NCBI RefSeq assembly: GCF_000263195.1
Contig: NC_018748.1
Span: 434,001-498,000 of the forward strand
Direction: 5' to 3'
Origin: Emticicia oligotrophica DSM 17448
GTDB taxonomy: Bacteria > Bacteroidota > Bacteroidia > Cytophagales > Spirosomataceae
DNA length: 64,000 nucleotides
This document shows positions 41,827 through 49,686 of the stretch, in pieces. Below the pieces are notes generated by a model that was given only the letters and a program-made list of their open reading frames with translations, was not told where the DNA came from and made no database searches. Position 1 is the stretch's first letter. Each line of letters begins with the position of its first letter. The position numbers and the translations under genes were made by a program.

Positions 41827-43338
41827 ATGAAAAAAGCTAAGATGAAGTTATTCCTACGATATACATTAGGTATTCTGCTCGTTATCAGTCAAATGCATAG
41901 CGTTGCACAGACCTATTCCGCCTCTGAAATAAAGGAAGACCTGACAAAACTTAAAAACGAACTTGAGCAATATCACCCAGACCCATATAAATACATTTCA
42001 AAGGAGCGATTTGCATTTTTATACGATTCGCTTACGCAAAAAATATCGGGTAAATATTCACTTCGTGAGGCGTATTTTTTATTTCTACCACTCGTACAAG
42101 CAATTGGCTGTGGCCACACGCACATGGCTCCAGACCGAAGATTATTATCAAAAGCCAATGCTTATAGCCAACAACCAAAGTTCTTCCCGTTTAGTGTAAG
42201 ACTTATCAATAATAAGCTATTGGTTTCGAGAAATTACTCAGCCGACAAAAAGATTACTCGCGGCACTGAAATTATTGAAATTGATGGGCAACCCATCAGC
42301 ACAGTTCTATCACAATTAGAAAAAATTTCTTATTACAATGGCGATGGCATCAACCCCGAAGCTAGAAAATATTACACCATAAGGGAGTTTCGAAAATTGT
42401 ATTATTTATGGAAAGGTGAAAAAGAAAACTTCCTCATCAGTTATTTAAAGCAAGGGCAAAACAAACCTAAAACCGCGAAGATTGAAGGGCAAAGTATTGA
42501 TTACATGGAAAAAATGCTCGAAACACGCTATCCCGATGTAGATGAAGATACAACTGGTATTGTATCCTACCGTTTAATTGATTCAACCCAAAAAGTAGCT
42601 ATGGTTGATATTAGGTCGTTTATGTATGGTGCGAAAGATTATGGTCGGAATATGAATTTTGAAGGAGAAACACGAAAAATCTTCAGAAAATTAGAAGAAA
42701 ATAAAATCGAAAACTTAATTCTTGATTTGCGTGGAAACTCTGGAGGTATCATCGAATACTCAGTTTTCTTCTTGAGATATTTTGCTAATCAACCATTCGA
42801 TGCCTATAAAGTTGGTTTTAAAGAAGAAGGCTTGCAGCGTCTCAAGCAAGATTACAAGAAATACGATGCCTATTTGGCGAAAGAAGCAGCAGCACGCATC
42901 AATCGTGAGTTTACATTGAAAAATTCAGAGGGTTATTTGGAAAGTAAATATCAACAAAAACAACGACCTCATGACGAATTTAGGTATAACAAAAATTTAT
43001 ACGTATTAATAAATAGTGGCACTTTTTCAGCAGCAGCTTTGTTGGTTTCGAAATTACATAACATGGGCATGGGCACCTTTGTTGGTATGGCTTGTGGTGG
43101 AGCTTATGATGGCTGTTCGGCAGCACAATTTTCATCAATAAAATTACCAAATACTGAGCTTGAAGTTTCATTGCCTTTAGGGCGAGTTTTATACAATATT
43201 GATTTGAATAAATATAGTAAACCCATTCTCAAGCCCGATTTTGAAGTAAATTCTAATGTAGAGGATTTTCTTAACAATGAAGATACGGTCTTGAAATATA
43301 CCCTAAATTTAATAAAAAGTAAGGTAAAGGTCAGGTAA
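41827..43338 (+). CDS. Exported S41-family peptidase-like protein (copy 1)
   Basis: A 503-residue protein with a signal peptide (FLRYTLGILLVISQMHSVAQ), so periplasmic or outside. The N-terminal region (EIKEDLTKLKNELEQYHPDPYKYISKERF) and a PDZ-like middle (RGTEIIEIDGQPISTVLSQL) lead to the S41 core: NLILDLRGNSGGIIEYSVFFLRYF, then the nucleophile region INSGTFSAAALLVSKL, then GMACGGAYDGCSAAQ. The Ser in GTFSAAA is the likely nucleophile. Substrate unknown. It is followed 61 bp later by a paralogue of the same layout; the pair probably arose by tandem duplication. Confidence 0.87.
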   Translation: MKKAKMKLFLRYTLGILLVISQMHSVAQTYSASEIKEDLTKLKNELEQYHPDPYKYISKERFAFLYDSLTQKISGKYSLREAYFLFLPLVQAIGCGHTHMAPDRRLLSKANAYSQQPKFFPFSVRLINNKLLVSRNYSADKKITRGTEIIEIDGQPISTVLSQLEKISYYNGDGINPEARKYYTIREFRKLYYLWKGEKENFLISYLKQGQNKPKTAKIEGQSIDYMEKMLETRYPDVDEDTTGIVSYRLIDSTQKVAMVDIRSFMYGAKDYGRNMNFEGETRKIFRKLEENKIENLILDLRGNSGGIIEYSVFFLRYFANQPFDAYKVGFKEEGLQRLKQDYKKYDAYLAKEAAARINREFTLKNSEGYLESKYQQKQRPHDEFRYNKNLYVLINSGTFSAAALLVSKLHNMGMGTFVGMACGGAYDGCSAAQFSSIKLPNTELEVSLPLGRVLYNIDLNKYSKPILKPDFEVNSNVEDFLNNEDTVLKYTLNLIKSKVKVR

Positions 43339-43399
43339 ACTTCCTAGTTTAAACTAAATTGACTTTAATGACTTCCGGAAAATTCATTCAAAATTTCTC

Positions 43400-44857
43400 A
43401 TGCAAAAATTTATTGTCTTATTATTATTTCCCATTTTAGTTCAAGCTCAAAAATTTAAAGAGATATATACCCCTGAAGAGGTGAAGGAAGACATGGCATT
43501 CTTGAAAAAACGTTTCGAGAAAATACATCCCGGCATGTACTTCTATACAGGTCGTGAAGCGTATAAAGAAATGTTTGATTCGCTTTATAATTCAATTGAT
43601 AAACCACTCAATTATTTAGAAACATTTAGAATACTATCTGTTTTAGTGACAAAAGTGAAAGATGGACATACGAACCTTCGGTACGATAAAAACCGATTTA
43701 AGAAAAAAAATGCCAAGTTCGTACCATTTTATCTAAGAAAAATAGGTGAGAAATTTTACCTTGCTTTAAACTACTCTCGTGATTCGACCATTATTAGGGG
43801 TAGTGAAGTTCTAACATTCAATGATATATCTACCGAACAGCTCATTGAAAAATTCAAAACCTTAGTTTCGAGTGATAACGATAATCAACAGGTTAAAGAA
43901 TATTATACTACGGGTGCCTTTCCTACTTATTTTAAAAGGTATTATGGAGAAGTAGATTCCATAAAAATTTGCTATCGTTTGCCGAATATTGATTCTGTTT
44001 TTTGCAAAAAGGTAGCCTGCATGACCAATGCTGAAATATTAAAAATTGACAAAAAACGTTATAAAAACCTTAATAGAGCGAACCTTTCTCTTAAACTCTT
44101 GGATAGTGCAAACCACATTGCAAAACTTGACATTACTGAGTTTATGATGAAAGCTACCGCATTGGATTTTAGACAACAGAAGTTTAAAAGAGTACTCAAC
44201 GAACGTTTCAAGACCATTAAACAACTAAAAGTAGAGCACCTTATCATTGATTTTAGAGCTAATGGCGGTGGCTATATCCCTAACATCTCAAGGCTTTTGA
44301 AATACCTATCTCCTACGCCTTTCACGCTGGTTGATACTCTCGCATTCAAGAAAAAAGCCTATTTTTCGATATTTAGGCCTTATTATCTGGGTCCACCAAT
44401 AATAGCTTGGCTTGGATTTCCTAAAAGAGATGGCGAATTTATGTATCGAGTAAATAAGAAGAATGATAAGCAAAAACCTAATAAATCCTTGAGTTTTAAA
44501 GGAAAAACCTATTTCATAACCGACCCCGGTTGTTATTCAGCAACTACTTTCACACTTAACTTAGCCAAGGATTTGGGAATTCCTGAAAAAATCATCGGAC
44601 AACAAGTTGGGGGAGCTACTTGGGGGAGTTTTGCTGTTGACTGGAGTGACTTTAAACTACCCAACACTAAATTTATTGTTCATACACCACTTATTAAAAT
44701 CAATCATAAACTACCGAATAAAGCCAATAAAAACTTCTTTTTACAACCCGATTATGAAGTAAATAGAAATAGAGATGAATTACTCAAAAACAATACTAGC
44801 GTAGTAGATTTTACGGTTGAAATGATTAGAAAAAGTGAAATTCAAAAACGTCAATAA
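43400..44857 (+). CDS. Exported S41-family peptidase-like protein (copy 2)
   Basis: A 485-residue paralogue of the preceding gene, with signal peptide MQKFIVLLLFPILVQAQ. Matching stretches are YTPEEVKEDMAFLKKRFEKIHPGMYFYT, KVKDGHTNLRYD, RGSEVLTFNDIS, HLIIDFRANGGGYIPNISRLLKYL, ITDPGCYSATTFTLNLAKDL and GQQVGGATWGSFAVDWSDFKLPNT. The nucleophile candidate is the Ser in GCYSATT. Copies 1 and 2 share fold order but have diverged widely, so the duplication is old. Probably cotranscribed with copy 1. Confidence 0.85.
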   Translation: MQKFIVLLLFPILVQAQKFKEIYTPEEVKEDMAFLKKRFEKIHPGMYFYTGREAYKEMFDSLYNSIDKPLNYLETFRILSVLVTKVKDGHTNLRYDKNRFKKKNAKFVPFYLRKIGEKFYLALNYSRDSTIIRGSEVLTFNDISTEQLIEKFKTLVSSDNDNQQVKEYYTTGAFPTYFKRYYGEVDSIKICYRLPNIDSVFCKKVACMTNAEILKIDKKRYKNLNRANLSLKLLDSANHIAKLDITEFMMKATALDFRQQKFKRVLNERFKTIKQLKVEHLIIDFRANGGGYIPNISRLLKYLSPTPFTLVDTLAFKKKAYFSIFRPYYLGPPIIAWLGFPKRDGEFMYRVNKKNDKQKPNKSLSFKGKTYFITDPGCYSATTFTLNLAKDLGIPEKIIGQQVGGATWGSFAVDWSDFKLPNTKFIVHTPLIKINHKLPNKANKNFFLQPDYEVNRNRDELLKNNTSVVDFTVEMIRKSEIQKRQ

Positions 44858-44910
44858 AACATTTTTAGCCTCGAAAAGTTTTACAGAAAATATTACCCAA
44901 TCGTAAAACT

Positions 44911-45099
44911 ATGCCGAAGCGAACCTCAATTAATGATATCAAAGTAATTGATGATTTGAACTATTTAGAACGGATTGTTCAAGATAAACGCAATGATAAA
45001 CGAGCAGATGCAAAGAAAAATCGGCGAAATCGCCATTACACCAAAGTATTGATAAAATACCAGTTAAAAGAGGATTTGTTTAATTATGAACAATATTAA
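44911..45099 (+). CDS. Small basic hypothetical protein
   Basis: A 62-residue protein, Lys/Arg/Asn/Asp-rich, with no signal or membrane segment. The middle RNDKRADAKKNRRNRHYTK is strongly basic and might contact nucleic acid; that is a guess. Support for being real: an ATG start, position 53 bp after the S41 pair in the same direction, and a strong terminator beginning at its stop codon. I do not recognise the family. Confidence 0.5.
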   Translation: MPKRTSINDIKVIDDLNYLERIVQDKRNDKRADAKKNRRNRHYTKVLIKYQLKEDLFNYEQY

Positions 45100-45142
45100 A
45101 AATGGGTATCTCTAATAAATAGATTTAGAGATACCCATTTTT
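45098..45142. terminator. Bidirectional terminator between the small basic gene and the symporter
   Basis: Perfect 17-bp arms (45098-45114 and 45126-45142) with an 11-nt loop. A-rich on the left and T-rich on the right, so it works for both convergent transcripts. Confidence 0.85.
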
Positions 45143-45157
45143 AATACTTATAAAATC

Positions 45158-46813
45158 TTACCAAAAAATCGTGTAAATCAACGTAAAGATAGTAACTACT
45201 ACTACCGCTCCAATGGCGAAAGATTTATCGACCTTAAACCATGCTTTATTTACTTCAAAAGCATTTTCTTGGTCTTTACCTTTTCCTTCAATTAAACTTA
45301 TGGATATATGAACTAATGAGCATATCCAAAATACTACACCCATGCGGTTCATGAAAGGAAATGTTGGATATAAACTTTCAATGATAGCTGATAATACAAT
45401 ACTTAATACAGCTGCGGTAAGTGCTCCGTTAGCAGTAGCCTTTTTCCAGAAAAATCCTAATAAGAAAATACTCAAAATACCCGGTGAAATATAACCTGTA
45501 TATACCTGAATATACTCAAACGCTTGTCCGAAATTTGCCAATAGTGGACTCACAATTAAAGCGATGATAAATGCAATAACAATTGCCACTCGACCCGTCC
45601 AAACTGTTTGTTTTTCGGTAAGATTTTGATTAAAAAACTTCTTGTGAATATCCAATACATAAATGGTAGAAATACTATTTGCTTTACCAGCCAACGATGC
45701 CACAATAGCCGCGGTTAAGGCTGCAAATGCCAATCCTTTCAAGCCTACTGGCAATAAATTCAATAAAACTGGATATGCATTATCGGGTTTTACAATGCCA
45801 TTTTGCGTGATTCCATTTACAATTGAAGCATCGGCATTTTCTTGGAAAATCACAAAAGCAGCTAAACCTGGAAGTACAACAATAATTGGCATTAACATCT
45901 TCATAAAAGCCGCAAACAATACCCCATTACGAGCCGTTGAAATATCTGCTCCCAAAGCACGCTGAGTCATGTACTGATTACAGCCAAAATAGTTAAGGTT
46001 ATTTACCCATTGTCCACCAATAATAAACATCATAATACCCGGCAACTGGCGATACGCATCAATAAAACCACCTTTCCCATCATGAACCTGATATTGGTTT
46101 TCCTTGAAAATCATGTGTAAATGACTATCAGCTTTTTGAGCAATTAGGTTTACACCTTCAAACACACCTGCTCCTGTTCCTACTTTATTAGAAAGCAAAT
46201 CGAGAGCTAGATAAGTAGTAGCCAATCCTCCAAAAATCAAACAAACAACTTGAATCACATCGGTATAACCAATTACTTTCATGCCTCCAAGTGTAATGAT
46301 TACAGCAAAAACTGTTAGGAAAATGGCACAAGTCATGAAGCTAAAACCTGTCATTTTCTCTAAACTCAAACCTCCGAGGTAAATAATTGAAGTAAGATTA
46401 ACGAATATATAGAGAAATAACCAGAAAACAGCCATGATTGTAGCTAAGCGACTATCATAGCGTTTGGCCAAAAATTGAGGCATTGTAAAAATCTTATTGT
46501 TGAGATACATAGGTAGAAAATATACCGCCACAATCAAAAGAGAAACACCACCTAATAATTCATAAACTGAAATGGCAATACCTAATTGAAAAGCTTGTCC
46601 ACTCATGCCAATGAATTGTTCAGCCGAAATATTTGATGCGATAATTGAAGCTCCAATGGCCCACCAAGTGAGGGAGCCCTCGGCTAAAAAGAAGTCCTTA
46701 CTATCGGCCGATTGTTTGCCTTTGTTTTTATAAATCCAGTAACCGTAAGAGGAAACGATTATGAAATAGACCAAAAAGATGATGTAATCGAGCGTTTCGA
46801 GTCCGAGTGTCAT
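45158..46813 (-). CDS. Sodium/solute symporter (SSS family), probable sugar transporter
   Basis: An inner-membrane symporter of 551 residues with about 14 helices. Family marks: DYIIFLVYFIIVSSYGYWIY, the stretch DFFLAEGSLTWWAIGASIIASNISAEQFIGMSG typical of SGLT-like members, LGGMKVIGYTDVIQ, and the C-terminal GYISPGILSIFLLGFFWKKAT. The N-SAEQFIG region contains the conserved Na+ site environment. It is the third gene after GH51 arabinofuranosidase and methylglyoxal synthase, which hints at a pentose or other sugar. Substrate not proven. Confidence 0.92.
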   Translation of the reverse strand: MTLGLETLDYIIFLVYFIIVSSYGYWIYKNKGKQSADSKDFFLAEGSLTWWAIGASIIASNISAEQFIGMSGQAFQLGIAISVYELLGGVSLLIVAVYFLPMYLNNKIFTMPQFLAKRYDSRLATIMAVFWLFLYIFVNLTSIIYLGGLSLEKMTGFSFMTCAIFLTVFAVIITLGGMKVIGYTDVIQVVCLIFGGLATTYLALDLLSNKVGTGAGVFEGVNLIAQKADSHLHMIFKENQYQVHDGKGGFIDAYRQLPGIMMFIIGGQWVNNLNYFGCNQYMTQRALGADISTARNGVLFAAFMKMLMPIIVVLPGLAAFVIFQENADASIVNGITQNGIVKPDNAYPVLLNLLPVGLKGLAFAALTAAIVASLAGKANSISTIYVLDIHKKFFNQNLTEKQTVWTGRVAIVIAFIIALIVSPLLANFGQAFEYIQVYTGYISPGILSIFLLGFFWKKATANGALTAAVLSIVLSAIIESLYPTFPFMNRMGVVFWICSLVHISISLIEGKGKDQENAFEVNKAWFKVDKSFAIGAVVVVTIFTLIYTIFW

Positions 46814-46952
46814 TTAAAAAAATTTATTAGGGTTAATTAAGAGTCGTGAATATATCAATAAAATCTTTAAATAATCATATTTTAATTATCAATTTACCAT
46901 TTTTCGACAAAATAGTACCAAATTCAAATGCATAGAAATTTCAAATACTGCT

Positions 46953-47414
46953 TTATATGCGTCTTTTAAGATAATTTCTATAATCAGGTACCACCGTTTC
47001 ATATTCTGTGTGCATGAGCGAAGAGGTCAAAAGATAATCGGCAGTAGCACGGTCGCAAGCCATAGGGATATTCCAAACAACACCCAAACGTAAAAGAGCT
47101 TTAATATCTGGGTCATGTGGTTGTGCCTCCATGGGGTCCCAGAAGAAAAACAAAATATCTATCTTTCCTTCAGCAATTAATGCCCCTATTTGTTGGTCAC
47201 CACCGAGCGGGCCACTCAAAAGCCTGACAACTGAAACATCAAGTGCTTCTTCAAGCAATCTTCCAGTTGTACCTGTGGCAAAAAGTTGATGTTTAGAAAG
47301 GACAGCTTTATTGTAAACTGCCCAATCAATCAAGTCATCTTTTTTGTTATCGTGAGCCACTAAGGCGATGCGTTTTCTTGCAGAAACAATTTTCTTTTTA
47401 ATCGAATCTTCCAT
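46953..47414 (-). CDS. mgsA: Methylglyoxal synthase
   Basis: Converts dihydroxyacetone phosphate to methylglyoxal plus phosphate, a bypass relieving sugar-phosphate stress; cytosolic homohexamer. Conserved stretches are RIALVAHDNKK, LFATGTTGRLLEE, the phosphate-binding LSGPLGGDQQIGALIAEG with the catalytic Asp, and FFWDPMEAQPHDPDIKALLRL. The start is ATG 47414 (about 153 residues); the longer frame begins at a TTG. It lies between the arabinofuranosidase and the symporter with gaps of 40 and 139 bp, so at least the first two genes likely share a transcript. Confidence 0.95.
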   Translation of the reverse strand: MEDSIKKKIVSARKRIALVAHDNKKDDLIDWAVYNKAVLSKHQLFATGTTGRLLEEALDVSVVRLLSGPLGGDQQIGALIAEGKIDILFFFWDPMEAQPHDPDIKALLRLGVVWNIPMACDRATADYLLTSSLMHTEYETVVPDYRNYLKRRI

Positions 47415-47454
47415 TATTTTTATCAAGTAACTTCAATGATAAATTATCTAACTA

Positions 47455-49428
47455 TCATTTTTTAATTCTATAAACCTTGAATGAATAAGGCTCTAAAGTA
47501 AGCATTGTTTTACCTTTTTCGATAGAAATTACGGATTCAGTTGGAACAATTTTACTCGGCTCGGTAATAGTATTATAATTTTTAAGGTCTTTTTCTACCA
47601 TAGAAATAACTTTACCATTTGTTTTCACACCTAAACCACTTATATTCAAATCAATACGTTGAGCATCGGCAGAAGTATTGACTAATTTAATAATAACTTC
47701 ATTACTTTTTTCATCAACCGATGCTGCTCCATAAAGTCCATCTTTGCCCGTAAGATTTTGTCCATTCGATTTTATGCCAATTGTTTTCGTACCCGCATTA
47801 TTCGCGTATAACTTTTGTACAAAATAATTGGCCGTACCAAAAGAGGTGAGATTATCGAACCAAATTAGATCGGGAGTCCATTGCCACCTATTTACATGAG
47901 CAAAAAGTGGTGCATAAGACGTCATGTAAACTACATCCGCATTTCGCTCCAAGCCTGTCAAATACGCTGCTTCAGATAAAGCACATTCCCAATTATTTTT
48001 ATTTTCAGGTGAGGCCACCGCACTACTTTGAGCAGCATATTCGCCCGCAAAAATTTTATAGCGATTACGGTCATAATTATCATAACGCGTAGCATTATCT
48101 CTAAACCATTGTGGTTCTTTGTAATAGTGCTCATCTACAATCTGAGCATTTAATTTTGGTAATTCTTTTTCTGCTTGCTCGAATAATTCACCATCTGAAG
48201 CGGGACCTGTACCAGAAATAATCTTAATATTTGGGTATTTCGCATGAATTGCCTTCGAAATGATAGCATATCGCTCAAAATATTCCTCACCCCACTGCTC
48301 ATTGCCAACCCCAAGCATTTGTAAATTAAACGGTGCAGGATGGCCCATTTCAGCACGTAAAGCCCCCCATTTAGTATCTGTACCTCCATTGGCAAATTCA
48401 ATTAAGTCGAGAGCATCTTGCACAAAAGGGTCGAGTTCTTCCAAAGGTTGCATTTCTGAAGAATTGAACTGACATGCCAAACCACATGAAAGAATAGGTA
48501 ATGGCGTTGCACCAATATCTTCACACATCAAAAAATACTCAAAGAAGCCTAAACCAAAAGTTTGATAATAATCAGGTGCTGGTCGGTGCTTAAATTCCAT
48601 ATTCCAACGATTGACAATTTGTTGGCGATTTTCAATTTTCCCAACCGTTTTTTTCCATTGATAACGCTCAGCAAGCGTACGTCCTTCAACAATACACCCC
48701 CCCGGAAAACGAACAAACCCAGGCTTTAAATCGGCCAATAATTGCACTAAATCTTTGCGGAGCCCACCTTTACGGCCTTTCCAAGTATCTTGTGGAAAGA
48801 GTGAAATCATATCAATATCTAACTGCCCTGCTCCTTTAAAAAACACATTTATTTTGCACTTAGGGTCGGTATCAGTAGCAGTAATTACTCCTTCAATTTT
48901 TTGCCAATTAGAGCCTAGTAAATTCAAAACTGTACTGCCAATAACTTGGTCTTTGCTATTCAAAATTTCTACTAAAAGACTAATACTTCCTCTATTAAGG
49001 CGGGCTAAGGCAGAAAAATCATACTTTTCGCCTTTTTTGATACCAATTCCATCGAATCCTTCATTTTGTAGTCCGAGAGATTTTTTTTCATCACGTTTAT
49101 CTACTCGTACAACTCTTGGGTTGTTAGGATTTCCCTTTGAATTATTATAAATAGTCAATTCATTTTGTGTATTGAAACGGGTTTCGGCCTCTGGAAGGTG
49201 CTTCCAAGCCATCCAAGGATATTCAAATTCAAACGAACGATTTTTAATGAGTTCTGCATACAAACCTCCATCAGCGGCAAAGTTGATATCCTCAAAGAAA
49301 ATCCCATACATGGTTGGCTGAATCGTTACTAATGGTTTAGTGGCGTCAACTTCAACTTTAGTCGTTTTTTGGGCGATGGTCTGAAAACAAACCAAGAAAA
49401 ATGCAAGGTATGATGATAATCTTTTCAT
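47455..49428 (-). CDS. Alpha-L-arabinofuranosidase, GH51
   Basis: Exported glycoside hydrolase of 657 residues that releases terminal L-arabinose from arabinan or arabinoxylan side chains. The signal peptide is LAFFLVCFQTIAQ. A carbohydrate-binding-like insert (about 95-210) precedes the TIM barrel, which has LKPGFVRFPGGCIVEG, the acid/base Glu377 in GVGNEQWGEEYF and the nucleophile Glu463 in IFAGEYAAQSS. The C-terminal beta domain ends SIEKGKTMLTLEPYSFKVYRI. First gene of a likely operon with mgsA and a symporter. No SusCD or other hemicellulose enzyme lies beside it. Confidence 0.94.
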   Translation of the reverse strand: MKRLSSYLAFFLVCFQTIAQKTTKVEVDATKPLVTIQPTMYGIFFEDINFAADGGLYAELIKNRSFEFEYPWMAWKHLPEAETRFNTQNELTIYNNSKGNPNNPRVVRVDKRDEKKSLGLQNEGFDGIGIKKGEKYDFSALARLNRGSISLLVEILNSKDQVIGSTVLNLLGSNWQKIEGVITATDTDPKCKINVFFKGAGQLDIDMISLFPQDTWKGRKGGLRKDLVQLLADLKPGFVRFPGGCIVEGRTLAERYQWKKTVGKIENRQQIVNRWNMEFKHRPAPDYYQTFGLGFFEYFLMCEDIGATPLPILSCGLACQFNSSEMQPLEELDPFVQDALDLIEFANGGTDTKWGALRAEMGHPAPFNLQMLGVGNEQWGEEYFERYAIISKAIHAKYPNIKIISGTGPASDGELFEQAEKELPKLNAQIVDEHYYKEPQWFRDNATRYDNYDRNRYKIFAGEYAAQSSAVASPENKNNWECALSEAAYLTGLERNADVVYMTSYAPLFAHVNRWQWTPDLIWFDNLTSFGTANYFVQKLYANNAGTKTIGIKSNGQNLTGKDGLYGAASVDEKSNEVIIKLVNTSADAQRIDLNISGLGVKTNGKVISMVEKDLKNYNTITEPSKIVPTESVISIEKGKTMLTLEPYSFKVYRIKK

Positions 49429-49453
49429 GAGTTTTTAATCTTTATTTTTACAA

Positions 49454-49476
49454 TAAAGTGTCATTTAAACACTTTA
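49454..49476. repeat. Inverted repeat upstream of the GH51 gene
   Basis: Eight-bp arms taaagtgt (49454-49461) and acacttta (49469-49476), 7-nt spacer. It starts 26 bp upstream of the GH51 ATG; possible operator or leader hairpin. The rest of the 258-bp divergent gap is A/T-rich without other clear signals except the repeat at 49636. Confidence 0.4.
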
Positions 49477-49635
49477 ATTTACAAATTAAACTAATTTTCA
49501 AACAAGTTTGTGGAATAACTAAGTATTTACCGAAAACCAAAACTATTATTCTTGTTAATAAATCTATCATTCAATAAATCTCGAAAATTCTATTATTAGT
49601 CTATTTTATAAGTATTTTCTTCGTAAAATAGTCAT

Positions 49636-49668
49636 AATTCATTAAAAATGAATTATTTTTAATGAATT
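49636..49668. repeat. Inverted repeat just upstream of the DUF5916 gene
   Basis: Perfect 14-bp arms (49636-49649 and 49655-49668) around gaatt, ending 18 bp before ATG 49687. All A/T except three or four bases per arm. It could be a leader hairpin or a binding site. Confidence 0.45.
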
Positions 49669-49686
49669 TTACATTACCTAAACTAA

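Noticed and set aside
48755-49150. A 131-codon frame antisense to the GH51 gene
   Set aside because: The GH51 frame carries all catalytic motifs; this one is a shadow.
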